DNA from: Acetatifactor sp.
GTDB taxonomy: Bacteria; Bacillota; Clostridia; Lachnospirales; Lachnospiraceae
DNA length: 64,000 nucleotides
NCBI GenBank assembly: GCA_022511425.1
Contig: JAFLRO010000003.1
Span: 1-64,000 of the forward strand
Reading direction: 5' to 3'
Numbering within the stretch: position 1 is the first letter of the stretch; each line of letters opens with the position of its first letter. The notes beneath the pieces were generated by a model, which did no database searches, was not told where the DNA came from, and saw only the letters and a program-made list of their open reading frames with translations. Below are positions 54,747-63,784 of this stretch, piece by piece. The position numbers and the translations under genes were made by a program.

Positions 54747-56129
54747 ATGAGCGACAATCAAAAGACAACGCTGGGGAGCGAGGGCATCTATGACGCCAAA
54801 TCCCTGGGTGTTCCAAAGGTACTGATACTGGGCTTGCAGCATATGTTTGCCATGTTTGGCGCCACCATTCTGGTACCCATGCTGACGGGTCTTGATGTGT
54901 CCACCACACTGCTGTTTGCTGGTCTGGGCACACTGCTATTCCATTTGCTTACAAAGGGTAAGGTGCCGGCGTTTTTGGGCTCCTCCTTTGCTTTCTTAGG
55001 CGGCTATGCGGCCATTGCGCCTATGGTGGATGCGGCCGGGGACGGTCTGGACAATTCCGCACTGCTTCCCTATGCCTGCTTCGGTGTGGCTTGCTCGGGA
55101 CTTTTGTATCTGCTGCTGTCCCTGCTGATCAAGCTGTTCGGCGCCAGCAAGGTAATGCGGTTCTTTCCGCCCATTGTCACAGGTCCCATCATCATAGCCA
55201 TCGGTCTGACGCTTTCCCAGTCAGCAATTGACAACTGTTCCGCAGACTGGCTGATCGCGGTCGTGGCTATCGCCCTAGTGATCGTGTGCAATATCTGGGG
55301 AAAGGGCATGATCAAGATCGTGCCCATCATCATCGGCGTCATTGGTTCCTATCTGTTGGCAGCAGTTTTGGGGCGGGTGGATTTTACCGCCGTGAAAGAA
55401 GCGGCCTGGGTAGGAGTTCCCATCCATTGGAACAACACGGCTTTCTGGGCTTTCCAGGATGGAAATACTTCCCTGCTGATTACCTCAGTCATAACCATCA
55501 TGCCCATCGCACTGGCTACCATGGTGGAGCATATCGGTGACGTTTCCGCCATCTCATCCACTGTGGGAAAGAATTATATCAAAGATCCCGGTCTGCATCG
55601 TACCCTTTTGGGCGACGGTCTTGCAACGATCATGGCATCCCTGTTCGGAGCGCCTGCCAACACCACATACGGCGAGAATACCGGCGTGCTGTCTCTGACA
55701 AAGGTATTTGATCCCCTGGTAATCCGGATTGCAGCGATATTTGCCATCCTGTTTTCCTTCTCACCGAAATTTGCGGCAATCATCGGCTGTATGCCCACCG
55801 CTACCTGCGGCGGCGTATCCCTGGTGCTCTACGGTATGATTTCTGCTGTAGGTGTGCGGAATATTGTGGAGACCCAGGTGGATTTTTCCAAGAGCCGCAA
55901 CGTGATCATTGCAGCCCTGATCCTGGTGTTATCTATCGGTATCAACTACAGTGCGGCAGGAGCCATTGCTTTCCACATTGGCGAGTTGAACCTCAGTTTT
56001 TCCGGCCTGGCTGTGGGCGCTTTAGTTGGCATTATCCTGAATGCGGTATTGCCCGGGAAGGATTATAAGTTTGACGACGATAAGCCCAGCACCACAGGAG
56101 TGGATTTTGCGGTGAGAGGCGACAAATAA
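54747..56129 (+). CDS. Uracil/xanthine permease (NCS2 family)
   Basis: 460 residues, about 12-14 membrane segments, with LGLQHMFAMFGATILVP and TTYGENTGVLSLTKV, close to the UraA uracil transporters that import uracil with H+. The conserved Glu pair (VEH...GEN) is present. AGGAGGA before the ATG, own promoter and terminator, so a single-gene unit. I see no PyrR-type attenuator in the short leader. Confidence 0.88.
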   Translation: MSDNQKTTLGSEGIYDAKSLGVPKVLILGLQHMFAMFGATILVPMLTGLDVSTTLLFAGLGTLLFHLLTKGKVPAFLGSSFAFLGGYAAIAPMVDAAGDGLDNSALLPYACFGVACSGLLYLLLSLLIKLFGASKVMRFFPPIVTGPIIIAIGLTLSQSAIDNCSADWLIAVVAIALVIVCNIWGKGMIKIVPIIIGVIGSYLLAAVLGRVDFTAVKEAAWVGVPIHWNNTAFWAFQDGNTSLLITSVITIMPIALATMVEHIGDVSAISSTVGKNYIKDPGLHRTLLGDGLATIMASLFGAPANTTYGENTGVLSLTKVFDPLVIRIAAIFAILFSFSPKFAAIIGCMPTATCGGVSLVLYGMISAVGVRNIVETQVDFSKSRNVIIAALILVLSIGINYSAAGAIAFHIGELNLSFSGLAVGALVGIILNAVLPGKDYKFDDDKPSTTGVDFAVRGDK

Positions 56130-56134
56130 TAAGT

Positions 56135-56181
56135 AACAGTTCAGCCATGCCGCCAACTTATTTCTGCATGGCTGAACTGTT
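56135..56181 (+). terminator. Terminator of the uracil permease gene
   Basis: A perfect 16-bp stem (56135-56150 with 56166-56181) with a 15-base loop. It is followed by only a weak T tract. Confidence 0.7.
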
Positions 56182-56224
56182 GTATTACATATAATTAGTT
56201 GACGGATTATTCAGTGAGGTGCCT

Positions 56225-57217
56225 ATGAGAGTGATTGACATGCACTGCGACACCATAGAGCGTCTTTTTATGCTGCAGGAGAAGGGACAGCCCCAGGTAC
56301 TGCGGGAGAATGAGCTCCACATTGATTTGCTTAGGATGAGGCAGAGTCAATATCTGCTCCAGAACTTTGCGTTGTTTGTGATGCTGAAGGAGGGAGAAGA
56401 TCCCTGGGAGCGGGTGTGCAGACTGTGTGATCTCTATGAGCAGGAGATGGAGCGAAACAGCGACCTCATTGCCCCGGTATACCACTTTTCTGACATAGCT
56501 GATAATGACAGGGCGGGCAAAATGTCCGCCCTTCTTACAGTGGAAGAGGGTGGAGTCTGCAAGGGAGAGATTGAAAAACTGCGGGAGCTGTACCGCAGGG
56601 GCGTCCGCATGCTGACCCTGACCTGGAATTTCCCCAATGAGCTGGGCTGGCCCAACCTCATCAAGGGGCAAGTCAACCGGCAGTCCTGCCATGTGCCCAA
56701 CACCACCCAGGGGCTTACGGAGCGGGGGAAAGAGTTTGTGGCAGAGATGGAGGCGCTGGGGATGATCCCGGATGTGTCCCACCTGTCCGACGCGGGCTTT
56801 TACGATGTGCTGGAGACGACGAAGAAACCCTTTGTGGCCAGCCATTCCAATGCCAGGGCGGTGTGCCCCTGGGTGCGCAATATGACCGATGATATGATTC
56901 GGAAACTGGCGGAGCGTGGCGGCGTCATGGGCCTGAACTTCTGCGCGGACTTTCTGGAGGAGGTGCCGGAGGGACAGAAGAATCCCGGAACAATCGCCGC
57001 TGTGGTACGGCACGCGAAGCATATTGCCAATGTGGGAGGCATTGATGTGCTGGGGCTGGGAAGTGACTTTGACGGAATCGACACCCATGAGGAGCTGCCA
57101 GGTGCGCAGAGCATGGGAGAACTGTGGGATGTCCTGAAGTCGGGGGGATTTACGGAGAGCCAACTGGATCAGATCTTTTGGAAGAACGTGCTGCGGGTGT
57201 ATGAGGAGGTCTTGTAA
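56225..57217 (+). CDS. Membrane-dipeptidase-family dipeptidase (M19)
   Basis: 330 residues, a zinc-dependent TIM-barrel peptidase: HCDT (the HxD metal pair) at the start, the bridging Glu in LTVEEGG, and His ligands in DVSHLSD and ASHSNAR. It splits dipeptides, often those with a D-residue. No signal peptide, so cytoplasmic. ATG at 56225 with GAGGTG close upstream. Confidence 0.9.
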   Translation: MRVIDMHCDTIERLFMLQEKGQPQVLRENELHIDLLRMRQSQYLLQNFALFVMLKEGEDPWERVCRLCDLYEQEMERNSDLIAPVYHFSDIADNDRAGKMSALLTVEEGGVCKGEIEKLRELYRRGVRMLTLTWNFPNELGWPNLIKGQVNRQSCHVPNTTQGLTERGKEFVAEMEALGMIPDVSHLSDAGFYDVLETTKKPFVASHSNARAVCPWVRNMTDDMIRKLAERGGVMGLNFCADFLEEVPEGQKNPGTIAAVVRHAKHIANVGGIDVLGLGSDFDGIDTHEELPGAQSMGELWDVLKSGGFTESQLDQIFWKNVLRVYEEVL

Positions 57218-57303
57218 ACGCGGATGGTCAAGATATATGGTATTTAAAACTATGTAAAAAAGATGAAAAAACCATAAAATGTAATTTAAAATAACAAATT
57301 CTG

Positions 57304-57332
57304 TTGCTATTTATGAAAAAAGATGGTATCCT
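57304..57332 (+). promoter_or_regulatory. Promoter of the DegV gene
   Basis: TTGCTA (57304-57309), 17-base spacer, TATCCT (57327-57332). Confidence 0.55.
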
Positions 57333-57386
57333 AAACGTAATGTATTATACAATCACATGCTGCCGACGCAGCGGAATAGAGGAAAT

Positions 57387-58292
57387 ATGAGCGAAACATA
57401 CCATATCATAAGCGACGGATCCTGTGATCTGCCCCCGGAGCTGGTTCAGGAAAAAAACATTACGATCGTGCCCTTTTATGTGTCTTTTGACGACACGAAC
57501 TTCCTGAAGGAGGGAGTGGATATCAGCGTCAGGGATTTCTACCAGCAGATGGTGGATCGAAAAGGCGTGTATCCCAAATCCTGCATGCCCGGCATCCAGG
57601 ATTACGAGGAAGTATTTCTGCCTTACGCAAAAGAGAAGATACCCGTGATCTGTATCTGTATCACCACCAAATTCAGCGGCTCCATGCAGACGGCGCTGAA
57701 TGCCCGGGAGATGGTGCTGGAGGAATACCCGGAGGCGGAGATCACCGTCATCGACTCCACAGTGGACACCGTACTACAGGGACAGTATGTGATGGAGGCG
57801 GTAAGGTTAAGAGACAGCGGCACAAGCTATCAAGATGCAGTGGCGCGGCTGGAGGAGATCAAGAGCACCGGAAGAATCTTTTTTACAGTGGGCGACATGG
57901 AATATTTAAAGCATGGCGGCCGCATCGGTAAAGTGGCTGCTGTGGCAGGCAGCGTGCTGGGCATCCGCCCTATCATCACCCTAAAGCAGGGCGAAATTTT
58001 CCCGTCCGGAATCGGCAGAAGCCGCAAGAAGACCACAGAGAAATCTCTGGAACTTCTGGTAGAGTATTTGAAGGAGAGCAAGCTGAGCGCTGACTGTTAC
58101 AGCATTTCCGTGGGCTTTGGCTACGACATACAGGAGGGAAAGGATTACCGGGATCACGTGATGGAGACCCTGCAGAAAAACGGGCTTGCCGTGGACGAAA
58201 TCCCGGTCTATCAGATCGGCGCTGGTATCAGCGTGCACACAGGACCTTATCCCTTGGGATTGGGAGTCCTTGAGAAGGCGATTCACGACTGA
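57387..58292 (+). CDS. DegV family fatty-acid-binding protein
   Basis: 301 residues with the DegV start HIISDGSCDLPPEL, the TTKFSGSMQTA segment that contacts the carboxylate, and GRIGKVAAVAGSVLGIRPI. DegV/FakB proteins present fatty acids to the kinase FakA for phosphorylation; no fakA is nearby. ATG at 57387 after AGAGGAAA. Confidence 0.92.
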   Translation: MSETYHIISDGSCDLPPELVQEKNITIVPFYVSFDDTNFLKEGVDISVRDFYQQMVDRKGVYPKSCMPGIQDYEEVFLPYAKEKIPVICICITTKFSGSMQTALNAREMVLEEYPEAEITVIDSTVDTVLQGQYVMEAVRLRDSGTSYQDAVARLEEIKSTGRIFFTVGDMEYLKHGGRIGKVAAVAGSVLGIRPIITLKQGEIFPSGIGRSRKKTTEKSLELLVEYLKESKLSADCYSISVGFGYDIQEGKDYRDHVMETLQKNGLAVDEIPVYQIGAGISVHTGPYPLGLGVLEKAIHD

Positions 58293-58382
58293 ACCTCGCA
58301 GCATTCGTTAAATATGTGCAACACATGCTTGCTAGCGCTGAGCCCATGCTTGACTCATCGCCAGCGGGAATAAATACACTAA

Positions 58383-58416
58383 AAAGAGCTTCTGTGCGAT
58401 GCATTAGAAGCTCTTT
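58383..58416 (+). terminator. Terminator after the DegV gene
   Basis: A perfect 11-bp stem AAAGAGCTTCT/AGAAGCTCTTT (58383-58393, 58406-58416). Its end lies only 16 bases before the next start codon. Confidence 0.7.
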
Positions 58417-58431
58417 ATCACGGAGGAAAGT

Positions 58432-59184
58432 ATGAAACTGATATCATGGAATGTAAACGGACTGAGGGCCTGTATGCAGAAGGGTTTTCTGGATTATTTT
58501 AAGCAGGTGGATGCGGACATTTTCTGTCTGCAGGAGACGAAGCTGCAGGAGGGGCAGATCGAGCTGGAGCTTGAGGGATATTATCAGTACTGGAACTACG
58601 CGGAGAAGAAAGGATATTCGGGAACGGCGCTGTTTACAAAGCAGGAGCCGCTGAACGTTACCTATGGCATAGGTATCGAGGAACATGACCATGAGGGCAG
58701 GGTGATCACGGCGGAGTTTCGGGATTACTATGTTGTGACGGTGTACACCCCTAACTCCCAGCGAGAGTTGACCAGGCTGGAGTACAGGATGAAATGGGAG
58801 GAAGATTTCCTGAAGTATTTAAAGAGCCTGGAGGAGCGCAAGCCCGTGATTTTCTGCGGCGACCTGAATGTGGCTCATAAAGAGATCGACCTGAAGAATC
58901 CCAAGACCAACCATGAGAGTGCCGGCTTTACGGACCAGGAGCGGGAATGCTTCAGCAGGCTTTTGGAGAATGGGTTTGTGGACACCTTCCGGCATTTCTA
59001 TCCGGATGTGACGGGGGTGTACTCCTGGTGGTCCTATATGTTTAAGTCCCGGGAAAAAAACGCGGGGTGGCGCATTGACTACTTTGTGGTGTCCGAGACC
59101 CTGAAGGAGAGGCTGGCGGATGCGAAGATACATACGCAGATACAGGGCTCTGACCACTGCCCAGTGGAACTGGAGATGAAATAG
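58432..59184 (+). CDS. xth: Exodeoxyribonuclease III / AP endonuclease
   Basis: 250 residues of the exonuclease-endonuclease-phosphatase fold: [15 protein letters not shown] (metal Glu), GDLNV and the catalytic GSDHCPV end. It repairs abasic sites and trims 3' ends. CGGAGGAA before the ATG; 9 bases before the WYL regulator gene. Confidence 0.95.
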   Translation: MKLISWNVNGLRACMQKGFLDYFKQVDADIFCLQETKLQEGQIELELEGYYQYWNYAEKKGYSGTALFTKQEPLNVTYGIGIEEHDHEGRVITAEFRDYYVVTVYTPNSQRELTRLEYRMKWEEDFLKYLKSLEERKPVIFCGDLNVAHKEIDLKNPKTNHESAGFTDQERECFSRLLENGFVDTFRHFYPDVTGVYSWWSYMFKSREKNAGWRIDYFVVSETLKERLADAKIHTQIQGSDHCPVELEMK

Positions 59185-59193
59185 GAGCGAGAA

Positions 59194-60195
59194 ATGATCA
59201 ACCGACTGCTGGGAATTATTTATATTCTCTTGAAAAAAGGCACTGTCACCGCCGGGGAGCTGGCGGAGCGATTCGAGGTGTCCACCCGCACCATTTACCG
59301 GGATGTGGAAAACTTAAGCATGGCAGGAATTCCCGTGTACACCAGCAAGGGCAAGAACGGAGGCATTAGCCTGACGGAGCAGTTTGTGCTGGATCGGTTG
59401 ATGGTGTCGGACGAGGAGCAGCAGCGGATCCTGGCAGCTCTGGCCAGCCTGCAGGAAACGGGAGCCAGTGAAGAGGGGGAGATCCTGAAAAAGCTGGGGG
59501 ATTTTTTCAAGGCAGAGCCGGTAAACTGGGTGTCCATCGACTTTTCCAACTGGAGTGGCAGGGATACGGAGCTCTTTGAACAGATTCGAGAATCAATTCT
59601 GGGACATAGGGTCATGGAATTTGATTACTATGGTCAGTACGGAGAGATGACCAGGCGGACGGTGGAGCCGGTGCAGCTGCTTTTTAAGGATTATACATGG
59701 TATGTAAGAGCTTATTGCAGGAAGCGCAGCGCCATGCGGATGTTCAAGGTGCGCAGGATGAAACGGGTCCAGGTGATGGAAGAGATTTTTGTGCCTCGGC
59801 CGACAGAGCCTGAGCCGATAGCGGAGAGTCAGGTGCAGGAAAAAGATAAACTGTCGGATATGAGGATGTCGCAGGAGAACGAAGCTGTAGCAGATGAAAC
59901 CACAGCAGGAGGAGCTACAACAGCGGCAGCCACGGTAGATGAAAGTCCTGAAATCCTAATCTGGATCGATGGGAAAGAAGCCTATCGGATCTATGATAAG
60001 TTCGAAGAGGAAGAGATCACGAAATTACCGGACGGGAACTTCGAGGTACGGGTAAGGTACTTTCTGGACGATTGGGTCTATGGGATGATTCTGTCCTTTG
60101 GCCCATCGGCTCGGATACTCAAGCCGAAAAGAGTGAGGAAGGAGATGGCACGGCGAATTACGGAGATGAAGAAGCTGTATTTGGATGAGGAATGA
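59194..60195 (+). CDS. WYL-domain transcriptional regulator
   Basis: 333 residues: N-terminal helix-turn-helix (about 5-55; TAGELAERFEVSTRTIYRDVENL), WYL domain (about 140-200; RRTVEPVQLLFKDYTWYVRAYC), and a C-terminal extension interrupted by a Thr/Ala-rich low-complexity stretch (about 230-250). WYL domains bind nucleic acid or nucleotide ligands and control DNA repair or defence genes. It follows xth closely and is probably cotranscribed. Confidence 0.88.
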   Translation: MINRLLGIIYILLKKGTVTAGELAERFEVSTRTIYRDVENLSMAGIPVYTSKGKNGGISLTEQFVLDRLMVSDEEQQRILAALASLQETGASEEGEILKKLGDFFKAEPVNWVSIDFSNWSGRDTELFEQIRESILGHRVMEFDYYGQYGEMTRRTVEPVQLLFKDYTWYVRAYCRKRSAMRMFKVRRMKRVQVMEEIFVPRPTEPEPIAESQVQEKDKLSDMRMSQENEAVADETTAGGATTAAATVDESPEILIWIDGKEAYRIYDKFEEEEITKLPDGNFEVRVRYFLDDWVYGMILSFGPSARILKPKRVRKEMARRITEMKKLYLDEE

Positions 60196-60232
60196 TTTCA
60201 GTGGGCGTTTAGGCCATATAAGATTATTTTAT

Positions 60233-60257
60233 AATATGACGCGCTAAGTGTCATATT
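60233..60257 (+). promoter_or_regulatory. Palindrome by a -10-like TATAAT
   Basis: AATATGAC (60233-60240) and GTCATATT (60250-60257) are separated by 9 bases and overlap a TATAAT at 60230-60235. The spacing fits a dimeric repressor site upstream of the zinc-ribbon gene; no convincing -35 is seen. Confidence 0.45.
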
Positions 60258-60359
60258 TAGTCTGGTATAGTTGTCTTATCCGCTGAAGAAAATCCAAAAC
60301 TCTATAAGGATTGATCCCCGCGGAAAAAATAACACCTTGCAAGCGACAAGGGAGGGAAA

Positions 60360-60662
60360 ATGGAGGAAGACAACATGGCAACAGAAATGGGAATGGAGAA
60401 TGTAAAGATCTGTCAGAGCTGCGGCATGCCCATGCAGGAAGAGGAGCAGTTTGGTACCAACGCAGACGGCACAAAGAACGAGAAATATTGCTGCTATTGC
60501 TTCAAGGACGGGAACTTTGTGGGGAACAGCACCATGGAGGAGATGGTAAAGTTCTGTGCGAAGTTCGAGGTGGAAGGCGGCAGGGCCAAGACCTTGGAGG
60601 AAGCAGAGAAGATGCTGTTAGAATATTTCCCTACGTTGGAAAGGTGGAAAAACAGCAAGTAG
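60360..60662 (+). CDS. Small zinc-ribbon protein
   Basis: 100 residues. Four cysteines, CQSCGMPM (near 17-20) and CCYC (near 42-45), form a zinc ribbon of the uncharacterised putative zinc-ribbon family often found alone in Firmicutes. A helical tail follows. Two starts are possible: ATG 60360 (GGGAGGG) or ATG 60375 (GGAGG at 8 bases). Followed by a terminator. Confidence 0.8.
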   Translation: MEEDNMATEMGMENVKICQSCGMPMQEEEQFGTNADGTKNEKYCCYCFKDGNFVGNSTMEEMVKFCAKFEVEGGRAKTLEEAEKMLLEYFPTLERWKNSK

Positions 60663-60698
60663 ATTTGAGAAAACGATGTGATAGAGGTATCGGATAAT

Positions 60699-60740
60699 GG
60701 GAGCCGTAGCAAGGATGTAATTTTTCTTTGCCCCGGCTCC
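60699..60740 (+). terminator. Terminator after the zinc-ribbon gene
   Basis: GGAGCCG pairs with CGGCTCC (60700-60706, 60734-60740), with inner GCAAGG/CTTTGC pairing, followed by TGTTTTG. Confidence 0.7.
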
Positions 60741-60844
60741 TGTTTTGTTGATTTCCTTGCTTTCCACCGAAAAATAGTATAAGATGTCGATAGGTGTTTT
60801 GATAAATAAGGTCTGTCAGACCATAAGGACAGGAGAGAGGGAAG

Positions 60845-61759
60845 ATGGGAAAAAAACACGGGATTTTCATAGCACTGTTTGTAATGGCCCTGCTAATGGC
60901 GGGGTGCGGTAATGAGGGCAGGCTGGACGAGGGCGACTGCCCGGTGGAGATTCGCCTGGCGGGGCTGCCAACGGGCTACGCCGAACTGACCGACGACCAA
61001 AAGGAGCAGGTTGTGGTCAACTTGCAGCTGGAAAACATGATCAATGAGAAGACATATACCTTCCGGCTCAACGATGACAATCACTTTTCCCAGGAGGCAT
61101 CCTTGAACCCCGGAACCTACCGAGTTGCATACTGCTACATAAGCGGAAGCAGCGCAGTGAGGATGAACGGGGAAGCCAGCGTGGAGACCATGGATATCAA
61201 CAGGGATACCATCAATATCATCTCTGTCAGCGTCACAAATCAGGAAGAATTTGACCAATGGGTTGCTCAGATGCGGGCGGACGCCGCTATCCTGCGCGCG
61301 GAGCAGTTCTCCCGTATCATACAGTTCGAGGGTCAGATCATCAACATGGAACAGATCCTGGACTATGTGGAGTTTACCCATGACCAGCAGGTGCGCGCCT
61401 ATGATAAGGTGGTGCTGGACAACGGTGAAAAGGGCGTACATGTCACCGTGTTGAATGACACCGGTGAACCTGCCGACTGGTGGAACTGTAAGGTAATTGC
61501 AGTCAGATTCACAAAGGATAATGTGATCTTTGGAAAAGGCGCCAGGGTCAAGATGCCGGCAGAGGAAATTTTGCACGCCAAGGATGGGCTCTACGGAACG
61601 CCCGACAGTCTTGCGGGCTGTGTACTGATCGGTGCAAGTTATGCTGACTTCGATGCCATTTACCATGAGACCAGATCGGGGGACCGCATGACCTTCACGG
61701 TCGATAGCTTTGGCGAGCATATCACCGAGATTACATATGAGTTCGCGGTGTTCGAATGA
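60845..61759 (+). CDS. Predicted lipoprotein of unknown family
   Basis: 304 residues. A lipoprotein signal ends in LLMAGC (Cys21), so the mature protein is tethered outside the membrane. The body contains two beta-rich halves joined by a helical stretch (about 135-185). No family recognised. It lies 14 bases before the membrane J-domain gene and is surely cotranscribed with it, suggesting a shared envelope task. Confidence 0.65.
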   Translation: MGKKHGIFIALFVMALLMAGCGNEGRLDEGDCPVEIRLAGLPTGYAELTDDQKEQVVVNLQLENMINEKTYTFRLNDDNHFSQEASLNPGTYRVAYCYISGSSAVRMNGEASVETMDINRDTINIISVSVTNQEEFDQWVAQMRADAAILRAEQFSRIIQFEGQIINMEQILDYVEFTHDQQVRAYDKVVLDNGEKGVHVTVLNDTGEPADWWNCKVIAVRFTKDNVIFGKGARVKMPAEEILHAKDGLYGTPDSLAGCVLIGASYADFDAIYHETRSGDRMTFTVDSFGEHITEITYEFAVFE

Positions 61760-61773
61760 GGAGGGAAGGATAG

Positions 61774-63051
61774 ATGAAAAAAGTATTCGGTGTCATTAAG
61801 ATTAATATTTTATCCCTGATAGCGCTTCCACTCCTGCTGGTTGCGGTAGCGGTGAAGATGCTGGCGAAGGCATTGGAAAAGACCATGGTTGCCATAGCAT
61901 CTGTGGTAATACTTCTGGCAGCCATGCTGATTTCCGCCATCATACAAAATCCAAGCGAAGTCCTCAGTACCTTGTTTGTTGTCATAATTGTGCTGGTCAT
62001 TTGCGGACTTATTACCTTGCTGATTGTCTGTATGTTCACTATTGCTTCCGGCATCATTATGGCGATAGCCTCTTTCATCATTGGTATTCTGAGCGGGATA
62101 TACGAGCTGCTCTATAGCGGCTACTCTGCCCTGTATAGCAAATGCAAGAGGTGCTATGAGGAGCAGTTGGGCGGAATTGAGAATTCTGCACTGAAGGGAT
62201 TTGTGTGCCTGTTCTACAGCATCCTGAGGGGGCTAAATGCCTGCATTATCTTCTTTGTGACCCATGCCTTGAAGCTGCTGGTGCTTGGATGCCTGTTGCT
62301 GGTGGGAGGAACATTATATTCGCTCAACCGGCAGACCCAGGCCATATTGGGACTTAACCTGTTCACAGCCCTGGGAATGTTCCCGGTCAGCGACTTGATC
62401 GCAGGAGCCGTTCTGTATCTGGCCCTTTTCTTCTGTATCAGCACAGTGTTAGTTTCCATGGGTCTTGAGTGGAATGAGTGGGGCCGGGAAATGAAGATGG
62501 CCACCACCGACTACGAGGGCTATCTGGCCAGCCTGGCGGAGACCACAGCCAGCCACAGCGAGGTAGAAATCGACGGTTCGGAGGACGAAGCCGCTCTGCG
62601 CTGCAGGGAGTACATGGACAAATTGAACCAGCACTTTTATGAGGCGGAGGAATTCCAGGCACAGACCCAGGGAATCATCCAGAAAAGCGAGAACCAGGTA
62701 CTGCGCTCTTTACTTGGGCAGTACATGAATCAGGCTGTAGATCTCTCAGAGAAAATGAACAGCCTACCGGAACGAATTTCCGTGCCGGAGTTCGAGAAGC
62801 TGATTCCTCAGATCAAGCGCTTAGACAGCCTGAAGGAGGACATCCAGAAGATGAATGTAAAGCTGGCAGCCCAGACCCCGGAAGGCGCAGGTACGGGATT
62901 TTTTGCCGGGTGTGATAGTCTAGAGAAGCTGGAGAAGCGGTATAAGGCGCTGTGCAAGACTTATCACCCGGATACTGAGGCAGGGGATGAGGAGACGTTT
63001 AAGAAGATGCAGGAGGAGTATGAGGAGTTGAAGGGGAAGTTGGGGGAGTGA
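61774..63051 (+). CDS. Polytopic membrane protein with C-terminal J-domain
   Basis: 425 residues: about six membrane segments in the first 230 residues, a helical cytoplasmic region (235-370), and a C-terminal J-domain (about 376-423) with the HPD motif at 398-400 (KTYHPDTEAG) and the following helix KKMQEEYEELKG. J-domains activate Hsp70/DnaK ATPase, so this protein may recruit DnaK to the membrane. No zinc-finger or client domain of DnaJ. The membrane part matches nothing I know. GAGGGAAGGA before the ATG. Confidence 0.75.
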   Translation: MKKVFGVIKINILSLIALPLLLVAVAVKMLAKALEKTMVAIASVVILLAAMLISAIIQNPSEVLSTLFVVIIVLVICGLITLLIVCMFTIASGIIMAIASFIIGILSGIYELLYSGYSALYSKCKRCYEEQLGGIENSALKGFVCLFYSILRGLNACIIFFVTHALKLLVLGCLLLVGGTLYSLNRQTQAILGLNLFTALGMFPVSDLIAGAVLYLALFFCISTVLVSMGLEWNEWGREMKMATTDYEGYLASLAETTASHSEVEIDGSEDEAALRCREYMDKLNQHFYEAEEFQAQTQGIIQKSENQVLRSLLGQYMNQAVDLSEKMNSLPERISVPEFEKLIPQIKRLDSLKEDIQKMNVKLAAQTPEGAGTGFFAGCDSLEKLEKRYKALCKTYHPDTEAGDEETFKKMQEEYEELKGKLGE

Positions 63052-63095
63052 GTTGTAAAGGAACGTTTTGTGAACTATAAAGGGAGTCTGGACAA

Positions 63096-63773
63096 ATGAG
63101 GATTATTGATTTGGCGCCGGGGTTAGGTGCCCGTGCAATAGCATTTCAAAAATTTGGCTTTCACGTAGTGTATGCGGCCGGTGACGATGCGGAGGATGCA
63201 AACATATATAATGCGCTTGTGCATCCGCAGGTATTTGATTTTAAGAATATCGCTGATATAGACCCGAAGGAATTACCTGAAGCAGACCTTATTATGGCGC
63301 GGCTGCTTATAGAGCCAAGGGTTAAATATGGAGATGAACAGATATATTTAAGAAGTCAAAATAATGGTGTTGTCAATTATATTATTCATACCAAGAAACC
63401 CGATTTCTTTATATTGGAGGCACCGGCTAGGTTTTTAGCTGGCGGAAACAGAGTTATAGCAGAGAAAATCCTGACAGACTATACTAGAAGCGGTTATGGT
63501 ATTATTTATAATGCTTTTTCAGAGGATGAATGTTCCGGATATCCTGTGGATGGAACGCGCTTGTTCTTTTTAGGGATAAGAAATTTTCCCGAAAATCGGG
63601 AATTCTATTTTGAATATCCTTATCTCGCTTCCATAAACCGGAAGCTAAAACTTGAAGCTGCAGAAACAGTTGATAGATGGTATAGAAATGTTCGTACCAT
63701 AGAAGGAAGTCAGTATATTCAAGGAGATTTCTATGTAAGGATGGGGGGGCTGAAAAAAAGACGGATCGGCTAA
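63096..63773 (+). CDS. Degenerate cytosine-C5 DNA methyltransferase-like protein
   Basis: 225 residues. It has the SAM-binding motif region DLAPGLGARAIAFQKFGF (5-22), then where C5-methyltransferases have the PCQ nucleophile loop it has DLIMARLLIEP, with EAP (108-110) for ENV and GYPVDGTRLFFLGIR (148-162) for GxPQxRxRxFxxG. The only cysteine is Cys146, in another place. So the fold is kept but DNA methylation is very unlikely. No target-recognition domain. AT-richer than its neighbours, GGGAG before the ATG. Confidence 0.7.
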   Translation: MRIIDLAPGLGARAIAFQKFGFHVVYAAGDDAEDANIYNALVHPQVFDFKNIADIDPKELPEADLIMARLLIEPRVKYGDEQIYLRSQNNGVVNYIIHTKKPDFFILEAPARFLAGGNRVIAEKILTDYTRSGYGIIYNAFSEDECSGYPVDGTRLFFLGIRNFPENREFYFEYPYLASINRKLKLEAAETVDRWYRNVRTIEGSQYIQGDFYVRMGGLKKRRIG

Positions 63774-63784
63774 CAGGAGGATTC

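Noticed and set aside
58310-58375. Short element sharing CGCTGGCGATGAG with 705-718 in inverted orientation
   Set aside because: A 13-base match between two places in 64 kb is expected by chance; no wider similarity is visible.
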